Positions 43,608 to 51,538 of a stretch of DNA of 56,352 bases are shown piece by piece (position 1 is the first letter of the stretch; every line of letters starts with the position of its first letter). The notes under the pieces are model-generated. The model was given only the letters and a program-made list of their open reading frames with translations, was not told the origin of the DNA and made no database searches. A program made the position numbers and the translations under genes. The DNA lies in the NCBI GenBank assembly GCA_029862185.1, contig JAOTXX010000018.1:1-56352 (forward strand), in the 5' to 3' direction. This stretch comes from Myxococcales bacterium (GTDB lineage: Bacteria; Myxococcota_A; Polyangia; Polyangiales; Houyiibacteriaceae).

Positions 43608-44984
43608 ATGAGCGCGTCCGAATCGACCCAAGACCTGGAATCTGCCTGGAAGGCGCTCGTCGGAAGGCGGAGCCAGCTGAGCTCCGACCAAGAGCTCGCC
43701 GAGCTGGCCCTAGGCCTGATTCGTGAAATGGGTAATGGCGTCGCCCAACGCGAGCTGCTTCGAGAACTGACCGGCGCCTGGACGACCGATTGGCGCCTGA
43801 CCCTCGGCACGGCTTCCCTTCTGCTCGAACAGGCCGGCCGGCGGGCCATGGACGAGCCGCCGCTCCGCGAAGATGGGCCTGCGGCCTGGGCCGCCGAAGC
43901 CCTGCAACGAAGCTTGGACGCGCTCGACGACGCCGACCGCAAGGACCCCGAAGTGGCGGGCAATCTGAACGCGATGCTCGGAAACGCCCTTCGGTTCTGC
44001 GGCCCGGGTAAGGATGCCGAAGCGCAGGATGCCTTCACCCGCGCGATCGAGCTCGACCCCGAGCGGGGCGAGTGGTGGTATGACGCAGGCCTGCTCGACA
44101 AGTGGCGTGGCCGTTTCGACGAGGGCTACGCCGCCAACGAGCAAGCGCGAATGCGCCTCGGCGATCAGCGGCCGGTGCTCTGGAATCTCGCCATTTGCGC
44201 GACGGCTCTGGGCAAGGCGGAAGAAGCGGTGGACACCTGGGACCAACTCGGTGTTCCTGCACGCATCGATCGATCCCGCGGCATGCCCTTCGTCGCCAAT
44301 CTTCCGCCGATGCTCTTGCGCGTGCTGTCGCGAACGCCGGCCACGGACGCGACCTCCCAACTCCCCGACAAGGCGGTCGGCTTCGAGCTGGTGTGGATTG
44401 CGCCGCTCAGCCCGTGTCACGGAGTGGTTCAATCGCCCACGTTTCGCGACGCGCCGATCGACTATGGAGACCTCGTGCTTTGGGATGGCGCGCCCGTCGC
44501 GGCACACCAGACGTCCGCCGGCGATGCCGTCCCGGTGTTCCCGCTGCTCGAGATTCTACGCCCGGGCGACGAGCGCCGCTGGCCCTTCGTCGCGCTCGAA
44601 CGAGAGCAGGGGGCCGTTCGCAGCCTCGAAGAGGCGCTCCCTGAGGGCGTCCGCGTGTTCATTCAACAAGAACGCGTCGAGCATCATTGCGCGGCCTGCG
44701 AAGCGGGAGAGCCACACGAGCACGGGGCGGAGTCGGGGGCAGTGTCAGCGCCAGTGTCAGCGCCAGTGTCAGGGTCTTTGGTTCGGGGGAAGCTGATCGT
44801 TCCTTTTGCGCTGAAGCTCGACGAGCTTCGCGAGGCCTGGGAACGTGCGGTGCAGGATCGGGCCCTCTCGGTCGCGCTTCCCGAGCTCTATGAAGCGGTC
44901 GGTGACGCGAAGCAGGCCGGCCAAGAGCATCAGGCCTGGCGCGGGATTGAAGGGAAGGCCCTGCGCCAAAAGGCGCGACCGTGA
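43608..44984 (+). CDS. TPR-like protein of unknown function
   Basis: 458 residues from ATG 43608. A longer open frame upstream is the shadow of the PP2C gene. Helical N-terminal half with TPR-like units, for example AQDAFTRAIELDPERGEWWYDAGLLDKWRGRFDEGYAANE and a following LWNLAICATALGKAEEAVDTW. The C-terminal half is mixed and contains HHCAACEAG with possible metal-binding Cys/His residues near 363-370. Residues about 379-389 (VSAPVSAPVS) come from a 12-base DNA repeat that looks inserted. Overlaps the transporter gene by four bases. Confidence 0.72.
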   Translation: MSASESTQDLESAWKALVGRRSQLSSDQELAELALGLIREMGNGVAQRELLRELTGAWTTDWRLTLGTASLLLEQAGRRAMDEPPLREDGPAAWAAEALQRSLDALDDADRKDPEVAGNLNAMLGNALRFCGPGKDAEAQDAFTRAIELDPERGEWWYDAGLLDKWRGRFDEGYAANEQARMRLGDQRPVLWNLAICATALGKAEEAVDTWDQLGVPARIDRSRGMPFVANLPPMLLRVLSRTPATDATSQLPDKAVGFELVWIAPLSPCHGVVQSPTFRDAPIDYGDLVLWDGAPVAAHQTSAGDAVPVFPLLEILRPGDERRWPFVALEREQGAVRSLEEALPEGVRVFIQQERVEHHCAACEAGEPHEHGAESGAVSAPVSAPVSGSLVRGKLIVPFALKLDELREAWERAVQDRALSVALPELYEAVGDAKQAGQEHQAWRGIEGKALRQKARP

Positions 44985-45781
44985 GCGAAGGCAGTCGCGG
45001 GCTTCTGCCCTCGGAGCAGTATGCGTTTGAAGGGATTCCGCGACTCGATGAAGCGACCCTGCATGAGCGGCGCCAGCTGGTGTTCTTGATCCTTTCCGGG
45101 TTGTTCTTGGGAACGCTGGCCATGCTCAACATCCTGGGCGTCACCCGATTCATCGACCTGAGCTTTCAGCTCCCGGGGACGGGCCTCACCATCCCCATGC
45201 CGCTCGCCGTCGGCGTCCTGCCGTACCCGATCACGTTCCTGTGCACCGACTTCATCTCGGAGCTCTACGGCCGCCACCGCGCCAACCAGGTCGTCTGGAT
45301 GGGCCTCGCCTTGAATCTCTGGGTGATGTTCATCCTTTGGATCGGCGGCGCACTGCCCGGCTTCGAGCCCGCCGACCAACCGCAGTCGGGGATCTTCTTC
45401 GAGCTGCGCCGCCTCGCTTTCAGCGCAGTCACCGCTTCGATGATCGCCTACCTCGCGGCTCAGTTCATCGACGTTCAGATCTTTCACTTCTGGAAGCGCC
45501 TCACCGACGGACGCCACCTTTGGCTCCGCAACAACGGCTCGACGCTGGTCAGCCAACTGGTCGACACCGTGTCGGTGATCCTGATCACCCACTTCCTGGC
45601 GCAAGGCATTCCCATCGACGAAGCCGCGCCCCTGTGGCCGCAGCTCCTCACCTTCATCGCCGCGGGCTACACCTTTAAGCTCACCGTCGCGCTATTGGAC
45701 ACGATGCCTTTCTACCTAGGCGCCAAGCACCTGGGCCGATACCTCCGGATTCACCCCGTCCACGGCACTGACGCCCCCTGA
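44981..45781 (+). CDS. Queuosine precursor transporter (YhhQ/VUT family)
   Basis: 266 residues, GTG start overlapping the preceding gene. Six or so hydrophobic helices, with the family block LPYPITFLCTDFISELYGRHRANQVVW and later DTVSVILITHFLA with PLWPQLLTFIAAGYTFKL. YhhQ-type proteins import preQ0/preQ1 for queuosine tRNA modification. An N-terminal cytoplasmic tail of about 30 residues is unusual. It ends at a convergent junction with secG filled by repeats. Confidence 0.9.
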   Translation: MSEGSRGLLPSEQYAFEGIPRLDEATLHERRQLVFLILSGLFLGTLAMLNILGVTRFIDLSFQLPGTGLTIPMPLAVGVLPYPITFLCTDFISELYGRHRANQVVWMGLALNLWVMFILWIGGALPGFEPADQPQSGIFFELRRLAFSAVTASMIAYLAAQFIDVQIFHFWKRLTDGRHLWLRNNGSTLVSQLVDTVSVILITHFLAQGIPIDEAAPLWPQLLTFIAAGYTFKLTVALLDTMPFYLGAKHLGRYLRIHPVHGTDAP

Positions 45782-45828
45782 CGCTGGCGCTGGCACTGGC
45801 ACTGGCACTGGCGCTGGCGCTGGCACTG
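45779..45828 (+). repeat. Hexanucleotide repeat (GCTGGC/ACTGGC)
   Basis: About eight six-base units, GCTGGC and ACTGGC in mixed order, start right at the transporter stop codon and lead into GCTGCCGCGGATGTG. The same leader precedes copy A of the type 1 repeat (GCTGCCGCGGATGTGG at 9894-9909). So it looks like the normal left flank of the repeat family. Confidence 0.75.
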
Positions 45829-45874
45829 AGGCTGCCGCGGATGTGCTGGGGGGTGCTTGCGGAAATTGAGAGCT

Positions 45875-46055
45875 GGTTTGGTTTAGTTACACCGCCCGCC
45901 CACCCCCACCCGTAATCCTCCCTGGCGCGGCATTCGCTTCGCTCTGCCTTGCCGGCGCATTCGCGCCGGGCTTCGCCGTTCCGGCTCGCGCTGCCGCGTG
46001 CTGTCTTGTGGATGGTTGCTGGTGCCACGCTTTTACACACCTGGATATAAATGGG
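45875..46055 (+). repeat. Type 2 intergenic repeat, copy E
   Basis: GGTTTGGTTTAGTTACACCG, then a C-rich stretch, CACCCGTAATCCTCCCTGG, and hairpins GGCA/TGCC, CCGGCGC-ATTC-GCGCCGG (45952-45969) and GCCG-TTC-CGGC (45975-45985). In the last hairpin copy D has GCCC/GGGC: both sides changed, so pairing is kept. It runs directly into type 1 copy C with no gap, and D shows the same fusion point. Confidence 0.82.
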
Positions 46056-46244
46056 GGGGCGCGGAAAAAGCGCGATGTGGGGGTTCGGCGGCGTGTGAGT
46101 GACAATCCGCAAGACAGCAACCACCACGGATTGGCGCGAGCTCCGAGGCCCGGCTTGCGTGGCCTCAGGCCCCAAGCCCCTCCGGCCACCTTTGCAAGCC
46201 GGGCCGTCCGTTGCACCCCCGCGTCGTGCTTTTTTCCGCGCCCC
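46056..46244 (+). repeat. Type 1 intergenic repeat, copy C
   Basis: Left arm GGGGCGCGG, five A, GCGCGA (46056-46075); right arm TCGTGC, six T, CCGCGCCCC (46224-46244), still pairing through one G-T wobble. Stem 1 is CAATCCG (46103-46109) with CGGATTG (46127-46133). Stem 2 is the best of all copies: GGCCCGGCTTGC (46147-46158) with GCAAGCCGGGCC (46194-46205), and GTGGCC with GGCCAC inside, an 18-pair stem with a CTTT bulge. The right arm ends seven bases before the secG stop. Confidence 0.88.
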
Positions 46245-46251
46245 GGTGGTG

Positions 46252-46656
46252 CTACTCGGGCGCAGCCTCTTCGACCTCAACCTCAACCTCGACCTCTGCC
46301 TCAGCCTCCGCCTCGGCAGCTTCTTCCGCGACGGCCGCAGCCTCCTCGGCCTCTTCGAGCTCGATCTCCGCGGCCACTTCCTTCGCAGCTGCCTGCTCGC
46401 GAACCGCGCGGTCGAGCGCCTGCTCGCCCGAAGACGAAAGGAACGCTAGCCAGACCGAAAGCGCCATGAACGCGAACGCGAACCCGGCGGTCAGTCGCGT
46501 GAGCAGGTTGCCCGCGCCGGCGCCGCCGAAAATCTGCTGGCTTGCGCCGCCGCCAAAGGCCGAACCAAGCCCGCCACCTTTGCCCGACTGCAGAAGCACG
46601 ACGAGGATGAGGAACAGACACACGAAGACATAAACGATCGAAATGAAGGTGTACAT
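46252..46656 (-). CDS. secG: Preprotein translocase subunit SecG
   Basis: 134 residues from ATG 46656 (MYTFISIVYVFVCLF); an earlier frame opening lies inside tpiA. Two membrane helices (about 3-21 and 51-72) flank the family loop LLQSGKGGGLGSAFGGGASQQIFGGAGAG. After residue 80 comes a long Ala/Glu/Val tail, far more acidic and longer than in E. coli SecG (110 residues). SecG supports SecYE-dependent export. Last gene of the gap-pgk-tpiA-secG run, an order common in several bacterial phyla. Confidence 0.94.
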   Translation of the reverse strand: MYTFISIVYVFVCLFLILVVLLQSGKGGGLGSAFGGGASQQIFGGAGAGNLLTRLTAGFAFAFMALSVWLAFLSSSGEQALDRAVREQAAAKEVAAEIELEEAEEAAAVAEEAAEAEAEAEVEVEVEVEEAAPE

Positions 46657-46660
46657 AGAC

Positions 46661-47437
46661 TCAGCTCTCTGCCCGGCGGACCCCGGCATCGATAATCGGA
46701 ATGAAATTGTCGGCAGTGAGCGACGCGCCACCGACGAGGGCACCGTCCAAATCGGCCTGGGAGAGAAGCTCGTCCGCGTTGCTGGGCTTCACGCTCCCAC
46801 CATAGAGAATGCGAACCGAATCCGCCCAGGACTGGCCCTTGAGCTCGGCCAGGCGGCTGCGAATCGCGGCGTGGACCTCTTGCGCGTCCTCGGCCTTCGC
46901 GGTGCGGCCGGTGCCAATCGCCCAAACCGGCTCGTAGGCCACCACGAGGGGCGCCAAGGCCACGGCGTCGTACCCATCGGTCGCGGCATCGATTTGGCCC
47001 AGCACGACCTCGAGCGTCTTGCCTGCCTCACGCTGTTCGAGGCTCTCGCCGACGCAGAGGATCGGCACGACCTTGTGCACCAGCAGCGCGCCCACCTTCT
47101 TGCGGACGCCCTCATCGGTTTCACCGAAGAACTGACGCCGCTCAGAGTGACCGATGATGCAGTAGCCGCATCCTGCGTCGACCAGCAGTGTGGGGCTGAG
47201 CTCGCCGGTCCAGGCGCCGGAATCTTCCCAGTGCGTGTTCTGCGCCGCGAGGCCGACGGCAGACCCTTCGAGGCTCTGCTTCACCGCCGCGAACGAGGTC
47301 GCGACCGGACCGACGACCACTTCGCAGCCGAGCCCGGCGCCGACGTGCGCGGCGATCGCGCCGGCGAGCGCACTTGACTCTGCGATGGTGTTGTTCAGCT
47401 TCCAGTTGCCCGCGATGAGCGGCGTGCGTTTCGTCAT
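46661..47437 (-). CDS. tpiA: Triosephosphate isomerase
   Basis: 258 residues. Interconverts dihydroxyacetone phosphate and glyceraldehyde 3-phosphate. Catalytic residues: K13 in AGNWKLN, His in [13 protein letters not shown] and Glu in [12 protein letters not shown]; phosphate loop [11 protein letters not shown] and GALVGGASL. The ATG at 47437 overlaps the pgk stop by four bases; the longer frame upstream is antisense-type noise within pgk. Four bases separate it from secG. Confidence 0.97.
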   Translation of the reverse strand: MTKRTPLIAGNWKLNNTIAESSALAGAIAAHVGAGLGCEVVVGPVATSFAAVKQSLEGSAVGLAAQNTHWEDSGAWTGELSPTLLVDAGCGYCIIGHSERRQFFGETDEGVRKKVGALLVHKVVPILCVGESLEQREAGKTLEVVLGQIDAATDGYDAVALAPLVVAYEPVWAIGTGRTAKAEDAQEVHAAIRSRLAELKGQSWADSVRILYGGSVKPSNADELLSQADLDGALVGGASLTADNFIPIIDAGVRRAES

Positions 47438-48621
47438 GGCTGAAGCGCCTCCACGCCCGGAAGTGGGCGGCCCTCTAGATACTCCAACGACGCGCCGCCG
47501 CCAGTGGACACGTGATCGAAGCGGCTCGCCAGATCGGCCTGCTTCACCGCGGCAACGCTGTCGCCGCCACCGACCACGCTGAACCCAGGGCAATCGGCCG
47601 CGGCGCGTGCGACGGCGAGGGTGCCCTCCGCAAAGGCCGCGTTCTCGAAGAGGCCCATCGGCCCGTTCCAAAACACCGCCATCGCCCGACGGAGTCGTTC
47701 CCGGTAGAGCCGTTCGGTCGCCGGGCCGATGTCGAGCGCCATCGCATCGGCTGGGATCGCGTCGACGCCGACGACCTGCGCGTCCGTCGACTCGATCGAA
47801 TCACCGACCCGAAGGTCGACCGGAAGAAGGAGGTCGACTTTGCTCTCCCCGGCGGCGGCCATCAGGCTTCGCGCCAAGGCGAGCTTGTCGGTTTCACAGA
47901 GGCTCTTCCCCACGCTCAGGCCGCGCGCCGCCAAGAAGGTATTTGCCATCGCGCCACCGACCAGAAGCGCATCGACTTTGCCGAGCAGCGCTTCCATGAC
48001 GCCAATCTTGTCGCTGACCTTCGCGCCGCCGAGGATCGCGATGTACGGACGCGGCGTGTCGGTGCGAAGCTTGTCGAGCACCTCTAGCTCCCGCTGAAGC
48101 AAGAAGCCCGCCGCGCGATCCTCGATCAGGCGGGGAAGGGCGCTCACCGATGCATGCGCCCGGTGTGCGGCCCCGAAGGCGTCGTTTACGTACGCCGTGC
48201 AAGAGCCGCCGAGCTCGCGCGCGAAGTCCACGTCGTTGTTCTTTTCCTCTTCGTGGAATCGCAGGTTCTCGAGCAGCGCCACCTGGCCGTCGCGAAGGTC
48301 TTGGACGACCTTGCGCGCCCCGTCTCCGATGCAGTCGTCGGTGAGGCGTACCTCGCCGGCGTCGAGAAGCTCGGCCAAGCGAGCGGCCACCGGTTCGAGC
48401 GAAAGCTCGGGAACGACCTTGCCCTTGGGACGGCCGAGGTGCGAAGCCAAAACCACGCGCGCGCCTTGCTCGAGCGCGTAGCGAATCGTCGGAAGGGCGG
48501 CACGGATTCGGGTGTCGTCGGTCACTTCACCGTTCTTCAGCGGTACGTTGAAGTCGACGCGAATGAACGTAGCGACGCTTTCGAGGTTCAGGTCCTCGAT
48601 CGAACGAATGGACGCCGCCAC
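47434..48621 (-). CDS. pgk: Phosphoglycerate kinase
   Basis: 395 residues from a GTG at 48621, four bases after the gap stop. Transfers phosphate from 1,3-bisphosphoglycerate to ADP. Visible blocks: [77 protein letters not shown] and at the end [13 protein letters not shown] with [15 protein letters not shown]. The GTG start without a strong SD suggests translational coupling to gap. Confidence 0.97.
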   Translation of the reverse strand: MAASIRSIEDLNLESVATFIRVDFNVPLKNGEVTDDTRIRAALPTIRYALEQGARVVLASHLGRPKGKVVPELSLEPVAARLAELLDAGEVRLTDDCIGDGARKVVQDLRDGQVALLENLRFHEEEKNNDVDFARELGGSCTAYVNDAFGAAHRAHASVSALPRLIEDRAAGFLLQRELEVLDKLRTDTPRPYIAILGGAKVSDKIGVMEALLGKVDALLVGGAMANTFLAARGLSVGKSLCETDKLALARSLMAAAGESKVDLLLPVDLRVGDSIESTDAQVVGVDAIPADAMALDIGPATERLYRERLRRAMAVFWNGPMGLFENAAFAEGTLAVARAAADCPGFSVVGGGDSVAAVKQADLASRFDHVSTGGGASLEYLEGRPLPGVEALQP

Positions 48622-48625
48622 GCAA

Positions 48626-49636
48626 TCAGCTCGCGCTCGATACGATCCGCACCAGATCGAGCATGCGGTTCGAGAAGCCCCACTCGTTGTCGTACCAGCT
48701 CTGCACCTCGACGAGGTCACCGCCGACCACCTCGGTCTGCGCCGCGTCGCAGATCGACGAATGTGGGTTGCCCATGAAATCGACCGAGACGAGCGGCGTC
48801 TCCTGGAATTGGAGGATGCCCTTGAGCGGGCCCTCTGCCGCCGCCTTGAGCGACGCGTTGACCGCGTCCCGATCGGTGCTCTTGGCGAGCTGCGCGGTGA
48901 GGCAGGTGAGGGATACGTTTGGAGTCGGCACGCGAATCGCCGTACCAGCAAGCTTGCCTTGAAGCTCGGGAATCACGAGCCCAATCGCCGTCGCAGCGCC
49001 AGTCGAGGTCGGGATCATCGAAAGGGCAGCGGCTCGCGCCCGGCGCTTGTCCGAGTGCGGCTGGTCGAGAAGACCCTGGTCGTTGGTGTACGCGTGCACG
49101 GTGACCATGTGGCCCTTCACGATCCCGTAGGTGTCGTGGAGCACCTTGACGAGCGGGGCTAAGCAGTTGGTCGTGCAGGATGCGCAGCTGATGACACGGT
49201 CGGTCTTCGGGTTGAACTCGTCGCTGTTGATGCCGACGACGAATGTACCGTCGATCTCACCCTTACCGGGCGCGCTGATGATCACGCGCTCTGCGCCGGC
49301 CTTCAAATGCGCCGACGCGGCTTCCTTGGTTCGAAAGAAGCCCGTGCACTCGAGTACGACTTCGGCGCCGAGCTCTTTCCACTTCAGCTTCGACGGGTCT
49401 CGCTCGGCCGAGACCGGAATGCGCCTGTCCCCGATCCGAATCGCGCCATCCTCGGCCCTGACCGGGTGCGAGAAGTGCCGGTGCACCGAGTCCCACTCGA
49501 GGAGATGGGCGAGCATGTCGGCGCTGGTCAGGTCGTTGATGCCAACGATCTCGATGTCTCCTCCGCGCTCCGCGATGATTCGAGCGACGCAGCGCCCAAT
49601 CCGTCCAAAACCATTGATTCCGATTTTCGTAGCCAT
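48626..49636 (-). CDS. gap: Glyceraldehyde-3-phosphate dehydrogenase, type I
   Basis: 336 residues from ATG 49636 ([20 protein letters not shown]). The NAD-binding N terminus has the GxGRIGR pattern. The catalytic nucleophile is Cys154 in [14 protein letters not shown], then [25 protein letters not shown] and [12 protein letters not shown] at the end. Oxidises glyceraldehyde 3-phosphate with NAD in glycolysis. First gene of gap-pgk-tpiA-secG, behind a good sigma-70-type promoter and a GGGAGGGAG ribosome-binding site. An earlier in-frame start at 49723 is ruled out by the promoter. Confidence 0.97.
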   Translation of the reverse strand: MATKIGINGFGRIGRCVARIIAERGGDIEIVGINDLTSADMLAHLLEWDSVHRHFSHPVRAEDGAIRIGDRRIPVSAERDPSKLKWKELGAEVVLECTGFFRTKEAASAHLKAGAERVIISAPGKGEIDGTFVVGINSDEFNPKTDRVISCASCTTNCLAPLVKVLHDTYGIVKGHMVTVHAYTNDQGLLDQPHSDKRRARAAALSMIPTSTGAATAIGLVIPELQGKLAGTAIRVPTPNVSLTCLTAQLAKSTDRDAVNASLKAAAEGPLKGILQFQETPLVSVDFMGNPHSSICDAAQTEVVGGDLVEVQSWYDNEWGFSNRMLDLVRIVSSAS

Positions 49637-49695
49637 CGTTCGTTCGACTCCCTCCCGACTGCAGCCCAGTGAGACTGGATCAGCACCGAGCGCGG

Positions 49696-49723
49696 AACCT
49701 AGCGCGCACGGCGAATCGGTCAA
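49696..49723 (-). promoter_or_regulatory. Sigma-70-type promoter of the gap-pgk-tpiA-secG operon
   Basis: On the minus strand TTGACC (49723-49718), 16-base spacer, TAGGTT (49701-49696). The expected start point near 49689 leaves a leader of about 53 bases with the GGGAGGGAG site before the gap ATG at 49636. Confidence 0.6.
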
Positions 49724-49781
49724 GGAGCCAAATACCCGAATCGTTTGCGCTTTTGACCGAAATCAGCGCGACTCGCGATTG

Positions 49782-49970
49782 CTACTCGGCCGCCTCTTGG
49801 GCGTCACGAAGCTCGGTGGTCACCAGCTCGAGCACGGCATTGGTGAATGCGACGACGTCCGAACGGCTGTGGCCGCTATTGCGGAGCTCACGGTAGACCG
49901 ACTTCGCGATAATCCGGACGCCGCGGTTGTCGGGCGCCGCGTTCGGGTCTGGTGTTCTCGTAGCCCCCAT
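49782..49970 (-). CDS. Small helical protein of unknown function (62 aa)
   Basis: 62 residues, ATG start. After a Pro/Asn-rich N terminus, residues 18-58 form a clean helical unit: VRIIAKSVYRELRNSGHSRS, then DVVAFTNAVLELVTTELRDA. The periodic hydrophobic pattern suggests a helical hairpin that dimerises or docks on a partner. No family is named with confidence. It lies between a sigma factor gene and gap on the same strand, so it may be read from the sigma gene promoter through a structured spacer. Confidence 0.5.
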   Translation of the reverse strand: MGATRTPDPNAAPDNRGVRIIAKSVYRELRNSGHSRSDVVAFTNAVLELVTTELRDAQEAAE

Positions 49971-50080
49971 GCTGCCCGAGGATGATGCAGATTACGTGCC
50001 ACATGTAGAAAACCGCAAAACCGGGGAAATCCGGCTTCGTTTTACACCGGAATTTACAAGGCAGGGCCGCGATTGCCACA

Positions 50081-50144
50081 CCTGAGCCCAAAAAGCTCAC
50101 ACCCCGAGTCAAGTGCGCAACTCGGTTCGCATTTGGGGCTCAGG
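50081..50144. other. Structured intergenic element with nested hairpins
   Basis: Outer arms CCTGAGCCCAAA (50081-50092) and TTTGGGGCTCAGG (50132-50144) pair over 12 positions with one extra G. Inside, CCGAGT (50104-50109) pairs with ACTCGG (50120-50125). It lies 68 bases after the sigma factor stop in the 241-base gap 49971-50211. Either a terminator or a structured leader of the 62-residue gene; nothing else is seen in the gap. Confidence 0.5.
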
Positions 50145-50211
50145 CGCGTACCCGCATGCGCACGTAACCTCCCGGGAAGAGCTAGATTTCGGCTGATTGG
50201 CCGGGTTTCGC

Positions 50212-50808
50212 TCAAGGCGTTTCGAGCGCGTCGCGAAGCTCGCCGAGCGCGTGACGATGAAGACGGCTCGCCCAGGACTTCGAGATGCCGAGCTCCCTTG
50301 CCATCGCGTCGATGGAACGGCCCTCGAAGTAGAACCCGCGCACGAGCACCCTCTGCCTCGGCGAGAGCCTCGGGAGCGCCTGAAGAAGTCGCGTGACGCT
50401 CTCATTCTTGAGCAGCGCGGCTTCCGGGCTCTCGTCTCCAAAGCTGCCCTGGAGCACTGTCGCGGTGCTGAGCGACGCGCTCATGCGGGTGAAGGCCCGG
50501 TCGAGCGCGCTCGGCAGCGCGGTCGGCGTGACGTCGTCCGGCGCCTGCAGGCGCTCGTGCGCGCGGCGGGGCAGGTCGGCCATCTTTCGGACGCCGTCCA
50601 GCATGGCGCCACGGACGCGGTGATAGGCGAACGTCTGGAACTGCACCCCCCGACTTGGGTCGAATCGACGCTGGGCTTCCAGCAGGCCGCCAAAGCCGAA
50701 GGCGATCAAGTCGTCGAGCTCCCCGCGGAGCGAGAGCTCGCGGCGAAGGCGGTAGGCGAGGCCATGAACCATCTTCTGGTGCTGCATGATGAGCTTGGTT
50801 CCCCGCAT
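50212..50808 (-). CDS. Alternative sigma factor, sigma-70 family (FliA/SigF-like)
   Basis: 198 residues. Region 2: MVHGLAYRLRRELSLRGELDDLIAFGFGGLLEAQRRFDPSRGVQFQTFAYHRVRGAMLDG, with the core-binding and -10 recognition pattern. Region 4: LSPRQRVLVRGFYFEGRSIDAMARELGISKSWASRLHRHAL with its helix-turn-helix. Region 3 is very short or missing, and region 1 absent. That architecture fits small alternative sigma factors such as FliA or SigF relatives. No anti-sigma factor gene is adjacent. The regulon cannot be inferred. Confidence 0.9.
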   Translation of the reverse strand: MRGTKLIMQHQKMVHGLAYRLRRELSLRGELDDLIAFGFGGLLEAQRRFDPSRGVQFQTFAYHRVRGAMLDGVRKMADLPRRAHERLQAPDDVTPTALPSALDRAFTRMSASLSTATVLQGSFGDESPEAALLKNESVTRLLQALPRLSPRQRVLVRGFYFEGRSIDAMARELGISKSWASRLHRHALGELRDALETP

Positions 50809-50828
50809 GCCAACTCCCGAACGGAAGG

Positions 50829-50857
50829 CCCTTAGCCAAGTGGGTAAATGAAGTCAA
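50829..50857 (-). promoter_or_regulatory. Possible promoter of the sigma factor gene
   Basis: On the minus strand TTGACT (50857-50852), 17-base spacer, TAAGGG (50834-50829). The -10 match is weak. The predicted start is about 14 bases before the ATG at 50808, where GGGAG serves as ribosome-binding site. Confidence 0.35.
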
Positions 50858-50923
50858 ATAGAATACGTTTCACTACATCAAGGGAAGCTGGTCGAATGGG
50901 GGGCTCTGAGGTATATCCGCCCT

Positions 50924-51496
50924 GTGAGGCCCACACGCCCCGGCATTGCGAGCGCAGATCGGCCGCGCAGGGGTCCGTTTGCAAGCCTACTCGACCAAAT
51001 CCTGCACGACCGGACGGCCCTGGACGGCCTGGCCTTTGCCTATGCAGAGCTGGCCCTCCCTGAGCGCCATGCGCTGGTTCGTGCGGTGCTCCAGGACGCA
51101 GCTGACCCGACTCGCGCTCTCGCTGCGCTGCTCGCCGTCGAAGAGGAGCCCAGCGCCCAGCAACGCCTCGCAAGACTCATCCAGCGACATGGCCGCGTCG
51201 AGCAATCCGCGTTCCTCACGGGCACGGAGGCCCAGGGGGAAGCCCGCCTCCTTCAGTCGCTCCCGAGCCTCGACCCCGAGTCGCTGTGCATCGCTTGGAA
51301 AGAGAGCAAAATCAAGAGCATCGAGATTGAATCTCGGCGCGACTTCAAGATCGATGACGCCGCGCTGGCGGTCACCGTGTCCGAGGCGGCAGAAACGCTG
51401 GCGCCGCTGCTGTGGCAGCACATCCGTTCCGGTGGCCAGTTGCCCGAGGGCGTCGAGCGTTTCGCCGGCTTCTTTTCGGGGGCGTCTTCGCCGTAA
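50924..51496 (+). CDS. Protein of unknown function (190 aa)
   Basis: 190 residues with a GTG start, divergent from the sigma factor gene. The N-terminal two thirds are helical, with FASLLDQILHDRTALDGLAFAYAELALPERHALVRAVL and LAALLAVEEEPSAQQRLARLIQR resembling HEAT-like repeats. The last third has the strand-like ESKIKSIEIESRRDFKIDDAAL. No catalytic motif or membrane segment. A longer open frame in phase +2 (50946-51695) runs into the next gene and looks like a shadow. This frame has the better GC bias at third positions. Confidence 0.6.
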   Translation: MRPTRPGIASADRPRRGPFASLLDQILHDRTALDGLAFAYAELALPERHALVRAVLQDAADPTRALAALLAVEEEPSAQQRLARLIQRHGRVEQSAFLTGTEAQGEARLLQSLPSLDPESLCIAWKESKIKSIEIESRRDFKIDDAALAVTVSEAAETLAPLLWQHIRSGGQLPEGVERFAGFFSGASSP

Positions 51497-51510
51497 CCGC
51501 CACCAGGCCT

Positions 51511-51538
51511 CACTCAGCCACAGGCGCGTGGCTCAGTG
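51511..51538. terminator. Hairpin at convergent junction
   Basis: CACTCAGCCAC (51511-51521) pairs with GTGGCTCAGTG (51528-51538) with one C-C mismatch around an AGGCGC loop. The stop codon of the minus-strand peptidase lies in the stem. No T tract follows on either side. Confidence 0.5.
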
